DNA of 64,000 nucleotides from Bradyrhizobiaceae bacterium (GTDB lineage: Bacteria; Pseudomonadota; Alphaproteobacteria; Rhizobiales; Xanthobacteraceae), in NCBI GenBank assembly GCA_947481685.1, contig CANKHA010000009.1, positions 1-64,000 on the forward strand, written 5' to 3'. The notes beneath the pieces are model-generated. The model was not told where the DNA came from. It worked only from the letters and a program-made list of their open reading frames with translations, and ran no database searches. Shown here piece by piece: positions 36,770 to 45,983 of the stretch. Every line of letters begins with the position of its first letter. Position 1 is the first letter of the stretch. A program made the translations under genes and the position numbers.

Positions 36770-38773
36770 ATGATTGAAGCCAAACGGTTTTTTCTTTCGG
36801 CTTTCTCCGTCCGCGCGCGCATCATCGCGCTCGCGCTGGTCCCCGTCGGCGGCTTTCTCGCCAATGGCATTGCCTTTACATCCGGAGACACCGCCGTCCA
36901 CGCGGCGTTCAACACCCTCAACCGCGCCGCGGCACTCTCCAACGCCAGCCATGATTTCAAGGGCGCGGTTTCGGTCATGCGCCTTACGGTCCGCGATTTC
37001 GCGTCCAACCCGGACGACGCCCTGGTGCAGACCTTCGAGGAAAGCCGGAAAATCGCGGCTCAAAGCCTCGATACTTTGGAAGATTCGCTCTCCGGCACTG
37101 AGCGCAAGGAAGTCGTTGGCCTACGCGAGCAACTGACGGAAGTCGCAAAGTCGTTCGACGATCTGGTCAAGCAGCAGCAGACTTTAGGTTACACCAGCGA
37201 GGATGGTATCCGCCGCCGGTTGCTCGAGTCTGCGCAGAAGGTGGACCGGTTCATCAACGTCGATATGACCAACCAGATTTGGCAGGGCGAGCCCGAGGGG
37301 CAGAGGCTTCTCGCCTCGCTTTTGACGATGCGGCGCTACGAGGCCGATTATCGTCTTCTCCGCAAGGAATATCTCGGCCAGCTTTTTGCAGGCGAGTTCA
37401 GCAAGTTCGGCAAAATCGCAGAGAACATTGCGATGCCGGCCAAGCTGAAAGAACAGATGACGGCCGACGTGAAAAGCTACGCCGACAGCTTGCGCGATTG
37501 GGGCGAGGCGGTCGACGACATCGAGCCGTTCGTCAATGTCATCAATCTCAGGATCGAACAGATGATCCCGGCTGCGACCGGCATCATCCAGACGATGCAG
37601 CTTGGAGCTGCTTCCTCGGCGACGGCTTTGACCAATTCACAGGGCCGCACCAAAAGCTTCACCACCTCGGTCGGCATTATCGTGGTGCTGCTTGGACTTG
37701 GTTTCAGCTGGCTGATCGGGCGCAGCATCACCCGGCCGCTGAATGGACTCGGCACCGCGATGAAGCGGCTCGCCGATGGCGACACCACCGCGTTTATTCC
37801 AGCGACCAAATCCAAGGACGAGATCGGCGCCATGGCGCGCACGGTGATCGTGTTCCGCGACGCCATGCTTGAGCGGCAGGAACTGGCGCTGACCGAGAAA
37901 GAGATGCATTACGCGCTCGAACGGCGCGGCGAGACGATTGCGCATACTATCGAAGGCTTTGAAAAATCGGTACAGGCGGCGCTCGCCAAGCTGCGTGGCG
38001 CGGCTGGCCGGCTCGAATCGACCTCAAGCCAGCTGGAGAGCGCAGCGGACGCGGTATCGTCCGAAGCCGGACACGCCCAGGAACGCGTCGGCAATGCGTC
38101 CAGCAACGTCAGCGCTGCCGCAACATCCGTGGAAGAACTCGCAGCCTCGATCGCGGAAATTGCTGCGCAAACCGTGAAATCAACCGAAGTCGCAAGGCGT
38201 GCGGTCGCGGAAGCCGGCCGCACCGGCCAGACCATGACGGAACTCGGCAAGGCTGCCACCCGCATTGGGGAAGTGGTCGGATTGATTCAGGCTATTGCCG
38301 GCCAGACCAACCTGCTGGCGCTCAACGCCACGATCGAAGCGGCACGCGCGGGTGAAGCCGGGCGCGGTTTTTCCGTAGTCGCCTCCGAAGTGAAATCTCT
38401 CGCGGGCCAGACCGCGCGCGCCACGGAAGAGATCGCCGGTCAGATCGGCGCGATCCAGTCGGCCGCGGCGGACGCCGTGCAAGCCATCGAGCAGGTCAAC
38501 AGCATCATCGGCGAGATGTCCGGCATCACCGCCACTGTTGCCTCGACGGTCGAGGAACAAAACATTGCCGTCACGCTGATCGCGGAAGGCGTCAAGCGCG
38601 CGTCCTCCGAGGCCCGCACGGGTTCGGATGCAATGAGCCGGGTCGCAGGCGCGAGCACCGACGCGCGTGCAACCGCCGCCGACGTGCAGTTGCTGGCGGA
38701 TACGCTGGCACTGGAAGCCGAAAATCTCGAATCCGAGGTCCAGCATTTTCTCTCGGACGTCCGGGCCGCCTAG
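36770..38773 (+). CDS. Methyl-accepting chemotaxis protein
   Basis: 667 aa from ATG 36770 (MIEAKRFF); ATG 36713, in frame, is an alternative, and neither has a strong ribosome site. TM1 about 12-35, a long helical periplasmic sensor domain (about 36-295), TM2 about 298-320, HAMP about 322-375, then the signalling domain with the hairpin tip region [23 protein letters not shown]. No C-terminal NWETF-type pentapeptide. Ligand unknown. No other che genes in the window. Confidence 0.93.
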   Translation: MIEAKRFFLSAFSVRARIIALALVPVGGFLANGIAFTSGDTAVHAAFNTLNRAAALSNASHDFKGAVSVMRLTVRDFASNPDDALVQTFEESRKIAAQSLDTLEDSLSGTERKEVVGLREQLTEVAKSFDDLVKQQQTLGYTSEDGIRRRLLESAQKVDRFINVDMTNQIWQGEPEGQRLLASLLTMRRYEADYRLLRKEYLGQLFAGEFSKFGKIAENIAMPAKLKEQMTADVKSYADSLRDWGEAVDDIEPFVNVINLRIEQMIPAATGIIQTMQLGAASSATALTNSQGRTKSFTTSVGIIVVLLGLGFSWLIGRSITRPLNGLGTAMKRLADGDTTAFIPATKSKDEIGAMARTVIVFRDAMLERQELALTEKEMHYALERRGETIAHTIEGFEKSVQAALAKLRGAAGRLESTSSQLESAADAVSSEAGHAQERVGNASSNVSAAATSVEELAASIAEIAAQTVKSTEVARRAVAEAGRTGQTMTELGKAATRIGEVVGLIQAIAGQTNLLALNATIEAARAGEAGRGFSVVASEVKSLAGQTARATEEIAGQIGAIQSAAADAVQAIEQVNSIIGEMSGITATVASTVEEQNIAVTLIAEGVKRASSEARTGSDAMSRVAGASTDARATAADVQLLADTLALEAENLESEVQHFLSDVRAA

Positions 38774-38862
38774 CTTTTCTGGCTCCCCTGCACGATTAGC
38801 CCTTGCCAATCCCCGCCTGATCGCCAATCTCAGTTTCGGGCACAACTCCACCGGGGAACGGC

Positions 38863-39735
38863 TTGAAGCTTCTTCGTCGGTATTTCCACATCGCAGTTGA
38901 CGCCGCCGACCATTTCCTCGCCGCGGACGGCTGGGCAATCGCGAGTCACATCGCGATGTCGACGCTGATGGCGCTGTTTCCCTTCCTGATCGTGGTGACC
39001 GCGCTCGCAGGCTTTTTCGGTTCCAAGGAACTTGCCGACAACGTCGCGCAAATGTTGCTGGACGCCTGGCCGGTCGAGGTGTCCGAACCGATTGCTTTCG
39101 AGATCCACAACGTCCTGACCATCACGCGCGGCGATGTCCTCACCATCGGTGTGGCGCTCGCGATCTATTTCGCCTCCAGCGGAATCGAAAGCGTTCGCAT
39201 CGGGCTCAATCGCGCTTACCGCATCGGCGAGCAGCGCGCCTGGTGGCTGCTGCGGCTGGAATCCATTGGCTATGTGCTGGTCGGCGCAGTCGCTTTGCTC
39301 GCACTCGCCTTCCTCGTGGTGCTCGCGCCGCTGATTTTCGCCAAGACCGCAAAATATCTGCCCTGGCTGGAAGAATGGGCATCGACGATGCTGCGCTATG
39401 GAACAGCGTCGACCATTCTCGTCGTGGCCCTGGTGCTGGTGCATATGTGGTTGCCGGCAGGGCGGCGTACGCTGTTTGAAATCGCGCCTGGCATTCTGGT
39501 GACGCTGCTGCTCTGGCTCGCCAGCGGCGCGCTGTTCGGCCGTTACCTGGCTGATTTCGCGAGCAACTATGTCACCATGTATGCCGGTCTTACGTCGGCC
39601 TTCGTCGCGCTGATCTATCTCTATGTGAACGCCACGATCTTCATCTATGGCGGCGAACTCAACGAAGCGATCTGTCGCGAACGCAGCGAGCGCAAGGGCA
39701 AGATCAAAATCGCCAGCGCTACTTCTTCGCCATAA
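38863..39735 (+). CDS. YihY/BrkB family inner-membrane protein
   Basis: 290 aa; TTG start with GGGGAA upstream. About six membrane segments in the YihY pattern, with signatures ASHIAMSTLMALFPFLI at the first segment and TSAFVALIYLYVNATIFIYGGELNE at the last. Once misnamed RNase BN; the function is still not settled. Its last 17 bp overlap the hybrid kinase gene on the other strand. Confidence 0.88.
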   Translation: MKLLRRYFHIAVDAADHFLAADGWAIASHIAMSTLMALFPFLIVVTALAGFFGSKELADNVAQMLLDAWPVEVSEPIAFEIHNVLTITRGDVLTIGVALAIYFASSGIESVRIGLNRAYRIGEQRAWWLLRLESIGYVLVGAVALLALAFLVVLAPLIFAKTAKYLPWLEEWASTMLRYGTASTILVVALVLVHMWLPAGRRTLFEIAPGILVTLLLWLASGALFGRYLADFASNYVTMYAGLTSAFVALIYLYVNATIFIYGGELNEAICRERSERKGKIKIASATSSP

Positions 39736-40915
39736 CCTCCGCGATCAACGCCGCCAGTCTGTGCGGGCTTACCGGCTTGGTGAGATAACCGTTCATGCCG
39801 GCAGCAAGGCCTTTCTCTTCGTCCCCTGGTCCGCCGCGTCCCGAAATCCCGATGACCGGCACCTGACCGGCCGGCGGCGGCAAGGTGCGAATGGAATGCG
39901 TCGCTTCAATGCCGCTGGTATCGCCGAGCATCACATCCATCAGCACCAGATCGTAACCGCCGCGCGCCACGGCCTGCACTGCGGCTTCACTGCTTTCGAC
40001 GAAATCCGTGCGGTGACCGAGTTCGTTCAGGATCGCATTGATCACGACCCGGCCATACGGGTTGTCCTCGGCGCAAAGGATCTTCAGTGACGGGCCACCG
40101 AGATTGAGAGATTCGCTGAGTCTGCCGGTTTGCTTCAGGGCGGCTGCGCTCTTCGCTACAACAGCTGTCATGACGAAGCGGCTGCCCTTGCCTACCTTGC
40201 TGGTGACTTTGAGATCGCCGCCCATCGTGCGCGCCACACGCTTGACGAAGGCCAGGCCCAGTCCGGCACCGCCATAGCGCAGCGCGATATCCTCATTGGC
40301 CTGGGTGAACGGCTTGAACAGGCGTTTGATTTCCCCGGGCTTCAAGCCGATCCCGCTATCGCTAACGATGAAGGTGACAACGATGCGTCCGCGCGCTTGC
40401 GGTTTTGCCGCCATATCGAGAGTGACAATGCCGGTGTCGGTGAACTTCACCGCATTGTCGATGAGATTTTCTACCGCAGCGCGCAGCCGCACCGCATCGC
40501 CGGACACATGTCCGGGCAAACCATCGGCAATCACAGCACTGCTGCGGAGGTCCTTGGCTTCCGCCCGCGCCGCGAGCGACGCCGCCAACGTCTCGCCCAG
40601 CCGCCGCAGACTGAAGATTTCCTGCCGTAGTACCAGGCGTCTGGTTTCAGCATTGACGGAATCGATCGTGAGATTGATCAGCGCGGCGAGATGCTCCGCG
40701 GAATTCTTGATGCCGGCAGCCCCGCCGGCCTCGCGCTCATCCAGTCCTGATGTCGCAAGCAATTCGCCGAGCGCCAGAATGCCGGTGAGCGATGTGCGGA
40801 TTTCATGCGCGAACACGGCAAGCGCAAGCTCGGGCCGGCGCGTTTTGGAGACGCGCTTTTTGCGCAGCGGCTTGCTGCGCGGCTTGGCTGATATTTTCTT
40901 TTGCTTGCTCGGCAA
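39719..40915 (-). CDS. Hybrid histidine kinase without sensor domain
   Basis: 398 aa, soluble. Very basic N-terminus (about 1-28, Lys/Arg-rich), HisKA with the phosphorylated His in FAHEIRTSLTG (H37), HATPase with N box ENLIDNAVKF (about 149-158), G1 SDSGIG and G2 GGAGLGLA, then a C-terminal receiver with D327 in LVLMDVMLGD and Lys in YLTKPVS. With no input domain it probably senses through a partner or acts as a phosphotransfer node. Confidence 0.9.
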   Translation of the reverse strand: MPSKQKKISAKPRSKPLRKKRVSKTRRPELALAVFAHEIRTSLTGILALGELLATSGLDEREAGGAAGIKNSAEHLAALINLTIDSVNAETRRLVLRQEIFSLRRLGETLAASLAARAEAKDLRSSAVIADGLPGHVSGDAVRLRAAVENLIDNAVKFTDTGIVTLDMAAKPQARGRIVVTFIVSDSGIGLKPGEIKRLFKPFTQANEDIALRYGGAGLGLAFVKRVARTMGGDLKVTSKVGKGSRFVMTAVVAKSAAALKQTGRLSESLNLGGPSLKILCAEDNPYGRVVINAILNELGHRTDFVESSEAAVQAVARGGYDLVLMDVMLGDTSGIEATHSIRTLPPPAGQVPVIGISGRGGPGDEEKGLAAGMNGYLTKPVSPHRLAALIAEVMAKK

Positions 40916-40967
40916 CGAAGCCCCCGCCCCTGCTCAACATGCCACGGAGACGCCGGGACAACCACCG

Positions 40968-41834
40968 TCAATCCAGACCTATGATTCCGCGAATATCGCG
41001 GGGCGTCATGCCGGCAGCGCGGAGGTCGCGCAAGGCAGTGGACTGGGTCGATTTCGACAGCTTGCGGCCATCCGCGTCCCGCAGCAGCCGGTGATGATGA
41101 TAGGCCGGCATCGGCAGGCCAAGCAGCGCCTGCAACAACCGATGCACGCTGGTGGCCCAGAACAGATCCTGCCCGCGCACGACATGGCTCACGCCTTGCG
41201 CGGCGTCGTCGATCACGACCGAGAGATGATAGCTCGTCGGGGTTTCGCGGCGGGCCAGCACCACATCACCCCAGGCGCGCGGGCCCGCAACGACCTCTCC
41301 CGCTTCGCCATTCGGCCCACCGCCGGTTTCGTCCCATTGTAACGCCCCGGCGCGGGCAACCGCTGCCTCCATGTCGAGGCGCAGGGCATAAGGCTCATTG
41401 ACCATCCGGCGCGCACGTTCTGCTGGCGCGAGATGCTTCGACGTGCCGGGATAGAGCGGTGCGCCATCGGGATCGCGCGGCCAATTTCCGTGCGTTTCAC
41501 GCTCGGCGACCAGCGCTGCGATTTCAGACCGGCTCTCGAAGCTTGGATACAGCAGGCCCATGCCCGAGAGCTTGGCGATGGCGGCGCGATAGTCATCGAG
41601 ATGGTCGGACTGCCTTCGCACCGGTTCTTCCCACGCGATGCCGAGCCAGCGGAGATCCTCATAGATCGCGGCTTCGTATTCCGGCCGGCAGCGTTTGCCA
41701 TCGATATCCTCGATGCGCAGCAGGAACCGCCCACCGGCAGCACGCGCCATTTCAGAATCCAACAACGCCGACAGCGCATGGCCGAGATGCAGATAGCCGT
41801 TGGGGCTCGGCGCGAAGCGGAAAACGGGTGGCAT
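40968..41834 (-). CDS. gluQ: Glutamyl-Q tRNA(Asp) synthetase
   Basis: 288 aa, truncated GluRS paralogue that attaches glutamate to queuosine in tRNA(Asp). HIGH-like motif HLGHA (with FAPSPNGYLHLGH) and KMSKS-like KLSKS are present; no anticodon-binding domain. The Cys cluster that binds zinc in E. coli YadB is missing (the segment reads YPSFESRSE), so this member is likely zinc-free. Confidence 0.92.
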   Translation of the reverse strand: MPPVFRFAPSPNGYLHLGHALSALLDSEMARAAGGRFLLRIEDIDGKRCRPEYEAAIYEDLRWLGIAWEEPVRRQSDHLDDYRAAIAKLSGMGLLYPSFESRSEIAALVAERETHGNWPRDPDGAPLYPGTSKHLAPAERARRMVNEPYALRLDMEAAVARAGALQWDETGGGPNGEAGEVVAGPRAWGDVVLARRETPTSYHLSVVIDDAAQGVSHVVRGQDLFWATSVHRLLQALLGLPMPAYHHHRLLRDADGRKLSKSTQSTALRDLRAAGMTPRDIRGIIGLD

Positions 41835-41925
41835 GCGATCGTCTCTTGGTCATCATCCGCAAGGCTTGCGTGTTAACACGCGCGTATCCAGTTTACTGAA
41901 CATCCAGTCCCCACCGTAGCAAACC

Positions 41926-42597
41926 ATGCCCTCCCATTTTCTCCACACCGATGCCGATCTGCACAAGGCGCTGAAGCAGCTGGTCAAGGCCGATCCGCGC
42001 TGGCAACCGGTGCTGGAAAAAGCGGGACGCCCGAACCTGCGGCGGCGCCCCGCCGGATTTCCCGGCCTTTGCGCCATCGCGGTCTCGCAGCAATTGTCCA
42101 CGTCCAGCGCCCGCGCAATCTGGGGACGGCTGGAAGCCGCCTTCGATCCCTTCCATCACGATGCGGTCCGTCTCGCCCGCGCGCCAAAGCTGGCGCGCAT
42201 CGGCCTGTCCGCGCCGAAGATCCGAACGCTAAAGGCTATCGGCAAGGCGGTGTCCAAAGGCACGATCGATCTCGAGGCTGTCGGAACGATGGAAGCCGAC
42301 GACGCGCATAACGCCTTGGTCGCCTTGCACGGCATCGGCCCATGGACCGCGGACATTTATCTGCTGTTTTGCCTTGGGCATTCCGACGCGTGGCCGGCGG
42401 GCGATCTCGCCTTGCAGGAAGCCGCGCGCACCGGCTTCGGACTCAAGGCGCGTCCCGACGCAAAGCAGATGGTCAAAATCGCCGAAGCGTGGCGGCCGTG
42501 GCGCGGGGTGGCCGCGCATGTGCTGTGGGCTTATTATAGTGCCGTCAAACGGCGCGATCCCGCACCCGCTCAACCCAATCGCAAGGTTACGAAATAA
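41926..42597 (+). CDS. DNA-3-methyladenine glycosylase (AlkA/HhH-GPD)
   Basis: 223 aa. Removes alkylated purines from DNA. Helix-hairpin-helix HGIGPWTADIYLLF, followed by the catalytic Asp in AGDLALQ. The N-terminal beta domain of E. coli AlkA is absent, as in the MAG/AlkC-like compact forms of alphaproteobacteria. Its stop overlaps the next start by one base (TAATG), so it is co-translated with the esterase gene. Confidence 0.92.
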   Translation: MPSHFLHTDADLHKALKQLVKADPRWQPVLEKAGRPNLRRRPAGFPGLCAIAVSQQLSTSSARAIWGRLEAAFDPFHHDAVRLARAPKLARIGLSAPKIRTLKAIGKAVSKGTIDLEAVGTMEADDAHNALVALHGIGPWTADIYLLFCLGHSDAWPAGDLALQEAARTGFGLKARPDAKQMVKIAEAWRPWRGVAAHVLWAYYSAVKRRDPAPAQPNRKVTK

Positions 42598-43259
42598 TGG
42601 CGGCAGAACTCGACGGCCCGCGAATTGAACCGCAAAGCGGCAAGGCCAAACAACTCGTCGTGTTTCTGCACGGCTATGGCGCGGACGGCAACGACCTGAT
42701 CGAGATCGGCCGCGCATGGCAGCCGTTGCTGCCGCATGCCGCCTTTGTGTCACCGCACGCGCCCGAAGCCTGCGGCCAGGGAGGAGGCGGGAAGCAATGG
42801 TTCAACCTGACCTTCCGCGATCCGAACGAGCGTTGGGTCGGCGCCAACGCAGCCGCGCCTGCTTTGGACAGCTTTCTCGATGCCGAACTCAAGCGCCGGG
42901 AATTGCCGCCGTCCGCGCTGGCGCTGGTCGGCTTCAGCCAGGGCACCATGATGGCGCTGCATGTCGGGCTGCGCCGCGCCATCGCGCCCGCTGCCATCGT
43001 CGGCTATTCCGGCCTGCTGGTTGTGCCCCCGGAAGCAGAGCCGGACCAATTCCCGCTGGAGATTCGCTCCCGGCCACCGGTGCTGCTGGTGCACGGCGAC
43101 CAGGACGAAGTGATCCCCCCCGATGCCCTGTTTCATGCCGCGCAGGGACTGGCGGCGCTGGAAGTGCCGGTGGAATGGCATTTATCCCCCGGTATCGGCC
43201 ACGGCATCGATCAGGAAGGGCTGCGTCAGGGCGGCGAATTTCTCGCCCGTCGGCTTTAG
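42597..43259 (+). CDS. Alpha/beta-hydrolase, carboxylesterase/phospholipase type
   Basis: 220 aa of the acyl-protein thioesterase/carboxylesterase family (PF02230). Oxyanion region FLHGYGADG, nucleophile Ser in GFSQGTM, Asp in VHGDQDEVIP, and His in GIGHGID give a full catalytic triad. No signal peptide, so cytoplasmic. Substrate is not predictable. Overlaps the glycosylase gene by one base. Confidence 0.9.
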   Translation: MAAELDGPRIEPQSGKAKQLVVFLHGYGADGNDLIEIGRAWQPLLPHAAFVSPHAPEACGQGGGGKQWFNLTFRDPNERWVGANAAAPALDSFLDAELKRRELPPSALALVGFSQGTMMALHVGLRRAIAPAAIVGYSGLLVVPPEAEPDQFPLEIRSRPPVLLVHGDQDEVIPPDALFHAAQGLAALEVPVEWHLSPGIGHGIDQEGLRQGGEFLARRL

Positions 43260-43356
43260 CCGAACTGAGCTGGAGATAGCGCACTTCACAATCCTGTCAC
43301 GCTGCCTCTAGACTATGCGCCGTCAACGTCTGGTGGCGGCGTGAGGGAGCGTCGAT

Positions 43357-43914
43357 TTGAACGTACACATGCCGCTAAGCGGCTTTCCGGCTTTGGTGCT
43401 GAACGCGGATTTTCGTCCGCTGAGCTATTACCCGCTCTCGCTCTGGTCCTGGCAGGACGCAATCAAGGCCGCCTTTCTCGAGCGCGTGAACATCGTCGCC
43501 AATTACGAACAGGCGGTGCACAGCCCGAGCTTCGAGATGAAGCTGCCGAGCGTGGTCTCGCTCAAGACTTACGTGAAGCCCTCGACGCATCCGGCCTTCA
43601 CGCGGTTCAATGTGTTCCTGCGCGACCGCTTCTCCTGCCAGTATTGCGGTGCGCGCGACGATCTTACCTTCGACCATCTGGTGCCACGTTCGCTCGGCGG
43701 CATGACGACGTGGTCGAATGTCGTGGCGGCCTGCTCGGGCTGCAACCTGCGCAAGGCCGACAAGACCATGCAGCAGTCGGAGATGTATCCGTCGCAGATG
43801 CCGTTTCAGCCGAGCGTGCAGCATCTGCACCGCAATGGCCGGCTGTTCCCGCCCAACTATCTGCACCAGAGCTGGATGGATTATCTCTATTGGGACACCG
43901 AGCTCGAGCCGTAA
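43357..43914 (+). CDS. HNH endonuclease family protein
   Basis: 185 aa. TTG start with GAGGGAG eight bases ahead; ATG 43369 is an alternative. Zinc-HNH core: C94-C97 and C126-C129 around DHLVPRSLGG (D106, H107). The N-terminal half (ALVLNADFRPLSYYPLSLW) is conserved across alphaproteobacteria as a stand-alone chromosomal gene, so a housekeeping nucleic-acid role is more likely than a mobile restriction enzyme. Confidence 0.88.
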   Translation: MNVHMPLSGFPALVLNADFRPLSYYPLSLWSWQDAIKAAFLERVNIVANYEQAVHSPSFEMKLPSVVSLKTYVKPSTHPAFTRFNVFLRDRFSCQYCGARDDLTFDHLVPRSLGGMTTWSNVVAACSGCNLRKADKTMQQSEMYPSQMPFQPSVQHLHRNGRLFPPNYLHQSWMDYLYWDTELEP

Positions 43915-43918
43915 CTCC

Positions 43919-44473
43919 TCAGCGCACGGCTTTGCGCGCACCCATCAATGCAATCGCCGCCAGCGTGAACGCGATCAGCACATTCCAGCCTGCCAGCGAG
44001 ATGCCGAGGAAGCGCCAGGCCGCTTCATCGCAACGGATGACCCGCGTCGTCTGCACGCGGCTGAGCAGATCGCCTGCGGAGCCAAGATCGCCGAGTGTGC
44101 CACCGCACGCACTCGGGCCGGCCCACCACTTCCACTCCACACCGGAGTGATAGACTCCGAGTCCCACGCCGACGAGCATCACCAGCGCGATCAGCACAAG
44201 CCCCATGCGCAACAAGGAGCGCGGCGCACCCCGCAGCGCGCCCGCGGCAACAATCACCGCCAGCGGGATCGTGATGTAATAAGGGATGCGCTGCTGCAGG
44301 CAGAGTTCGCATGGCAGATAGCCAAGCGCGTATTGAAAGAACCAGGCGCCAAGAATGGTCGCCATCGCGCCAAGCGCCACGATGCTGGCGGCCGCGGCCA
44401 CGGGCTCATCCCGCATGGTTGTATTCACCCGATCACCGGTTTGCCGGAAAATCGGCGCTTTAGACGTGCTCAT
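43919..44473 (-). CDS. dsbB: Disulfide bond formation protein B
   Basis: 184 aa from ATG 44473 (ATG 44416 is possible). Four membrane segments; the first redox pair is CELC (C55, C58), and the second C123 and C148 lie in the other periplasmic loop, as in DsbB. It reoxidises DsbA and passes electrons to quinone. The longer upstream frame covers the tRNA gene antisense and is not coding. Confidence 0.9.
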   Translation of the reverse strand: MSTSKAPIFRQTGDRVNTTMRDEPVAAAASIVALGAMATILGAWFFQYALGYLPCELCLQQRIPYYITIPLAVIVAAGALRGAPRSLLRMGLVLIALVMLVGVGLGVYHSGVEWKWWAGPSACGGTLGDLGSAGDLLSRVQTTRVIRCDEAAWRFLGISLAGWNVLIAFTLAAIALMGARKAVR

Positions 44474-44607
44474 AGCGTTTCCCCGGCCCCGGATAGCCTG
44501 CTCCCGGCCCCGTGTCGATTCCAAGGCGCGTCCTTTGGCATGTTCTATGGCGCATCCTTTGGCGCGGGTTGACCCGGCGCGGCCCGCAAGTATGATCCCG
44601 CGCGATT

Positions 44608-44692
44608 GCCCCTGTGGCGGAATTGGTAGACGCGCCTGACTCAAAATCAGGTTCCGCAAGGAGTGCTGGTTCGATTCCGGCCAGGGGCACCA
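44608..44692 (+). tRNA. tRNA-Leu (anticodon CAA)
   Basis: 85 nt. Acceptor stem GCCCCTG / CAGGGGC with encoded CCA at the 3' end. Anticodon stem CCTGA/TCAGG closes loop CTCAAAA, giving anticodon CAA. The long variable arm and T-loop TTCGATTCC fit a class II leucine tRNA. No direct repeat of its 3' end or integrase gene was seen nearby. Confidence 0.97.
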
Positions 44693-44737
44693 ATCACTCT
44701 TTCATCGTCGTGGGATCCGGGATCGTCGCGCCGGAGA

Positions 44738-45772
44738 TCAACCACCGATCAGCTTCTTGTATTGTTCGATCACGTCTTTCGGCGTCGTGGCCGCGCGCTG
44801 CAGCAGCTTGATAATCCCATCGCCGTCCAGCGAGCTGACCTCGAGGCCCACTTTGTTAACGTCGGCGATGAACGCCTTGTCCTTGCACATCTGCATGAAT
44901 GCGGTCTTCAGCGCGGCCGCGCGATCGGCGGGAATGTCGGGAGGCGCCAGCATCGGCATCGCCATGAAGAATGCGAGCTCGGCGAATTCGATCAGGGCCA
45001 GAGCGTTCGGAGTCTTCGCAAGCTCGCGTCCCGTCGGCACATCGGGGAAATCCTTGAGCCGCGTCGTGCGCCCGAACTGGATGAGCGGACGCAGTTTATG
45101 GGCGTCCCACAGCGCCTGCTGACCGGCGCGGCTCGATCCATAGCCGATGACCTGGCCATCGACTTCACCCCTCTGCATCGCCAGGAAAATATTCGTGGCG
45201 CCGGGATAACCGCTCACCATGTCGATCTTGAGGCCCAGCACGTCTTTCGCGATGGCGGCGAAATGGCGATTGCTCGATCCGGCATTGCCGCCACCCATGC
45301 GGGTCTGCACGCCGGGCTTATCCAGATCCGCCACGGTTTTCGCGGGGTGATCGGCATTGATCAGCAACAGATAAGCATCGTCGCTGTAGGACGACATGCT
45401 GCCGAGCCAGTTGAATTTCAGAGGATCGAACCGCGCATTGGGGTCGCCCTGGATCGCCAGTTGCGCGACGGAGCGCTCGATCACCGCCAGCGTGAGGCCG
45501 TCATTGTCGGCCTTGTCCGCATAAAGACGGTTGGCGACAACGAGGCCGCCCGCGCTTGGCAGGTTTTGCACGACGACTGAGGGATGGCCTGGAATGTAAT
45601 TGCCGAGATAGCGCGCCATCAAGCGCGCGGAGATGTCATAGTTACCTCCCGGCGGCAAACCGACGATGACCCTGATGATCTTGCCCTTGTAGAATTCCTC
45701 GACCGTTTGCGCCGCAGCGGGACCGGTGAAAATGGCTATCAAACAGAAAACCGCCGCCAGGGCGGACTGCAT
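44738..45772 (-). CDS. Orphan Bug/TctC-family solute-binding protein
   Basis: 344 aa from ATG 45772 (MQSALAAVF); a GTG at 45790 could extend it by 6 codons. Signal peptide ending PAAAQ. Ligand loops LPPGGNYDISAR and NLPSAGG. Same subfamily as the receptor at 3-4 kb. No transport subunits adjacent; it is divergent from a TauD/TfdA dioxygenase, with an inverted repeat between, which suggests that uptake and oxidation of one compound may be co-regulated. Confidence 0.85.
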   Translation of the reverse strand: MQSALAAVFCLIAIFTGPAAAQTVEEFYKGKIIRVIVGLPPGGNYDISARLMARYLGNYIPGHPSVVVQNLPSAGGLVVANRLYADKADNDGLTLAVIERSVAQLAIQGDPNARFDPLKFNWLGSMSSYSDDAYLLLINADHPAKTVADLDKPGVQTRMGGGNAGSSNRHFAAIAKDVLGLKIDMVSGYPGATNIFLAMQRGEVDGQVIGYGSSRAGQQALWDAHKLRPLIQFGRTTRLKDFPDVPTGRELAKTPNALALIEFAELAFFMAMPMLAPPDIPADRAAALKTAFMQMCKDKAFIADVNKVGLEVSSLDGDGIIKLLQRAATTPKDVIEQYKKLIGG

Positions 45773-45929
45773 TTTGCAGTGAAAAAACACCCAGGAATTT
45801 TTCCAAAGAATATGTCTTCAAAACCGTTCCCCCTCCCATGTGGCATCCTCCCGCAAGTTTAGACTTTTAACCGCTCCGTACAAACCTGCGTGACTTTACC
45901 CGAAGCAGGCGGTCGGGGGTATTCACCCG

Positions 45930-45951
45930 CATTGTGGCATCGCGTACAATG
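45930..45951. promoter_or_regulatory. Candidate operator between Bug receptor and dioxygenase
   Basis: Inverted repeat CATTGT-N10-ACAATG, 22 bp overall, 33 bp before the dioxygenase start. The size fits a dimeric regulator such as a GntR/LysR-type protein. No regulator gene is next to it. Sequence-only inference. Confidence 0.35.
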
Positions 45952-45983
45952 GGTCAGGGGAAACGCAAGCTATCGAGGTCGCA

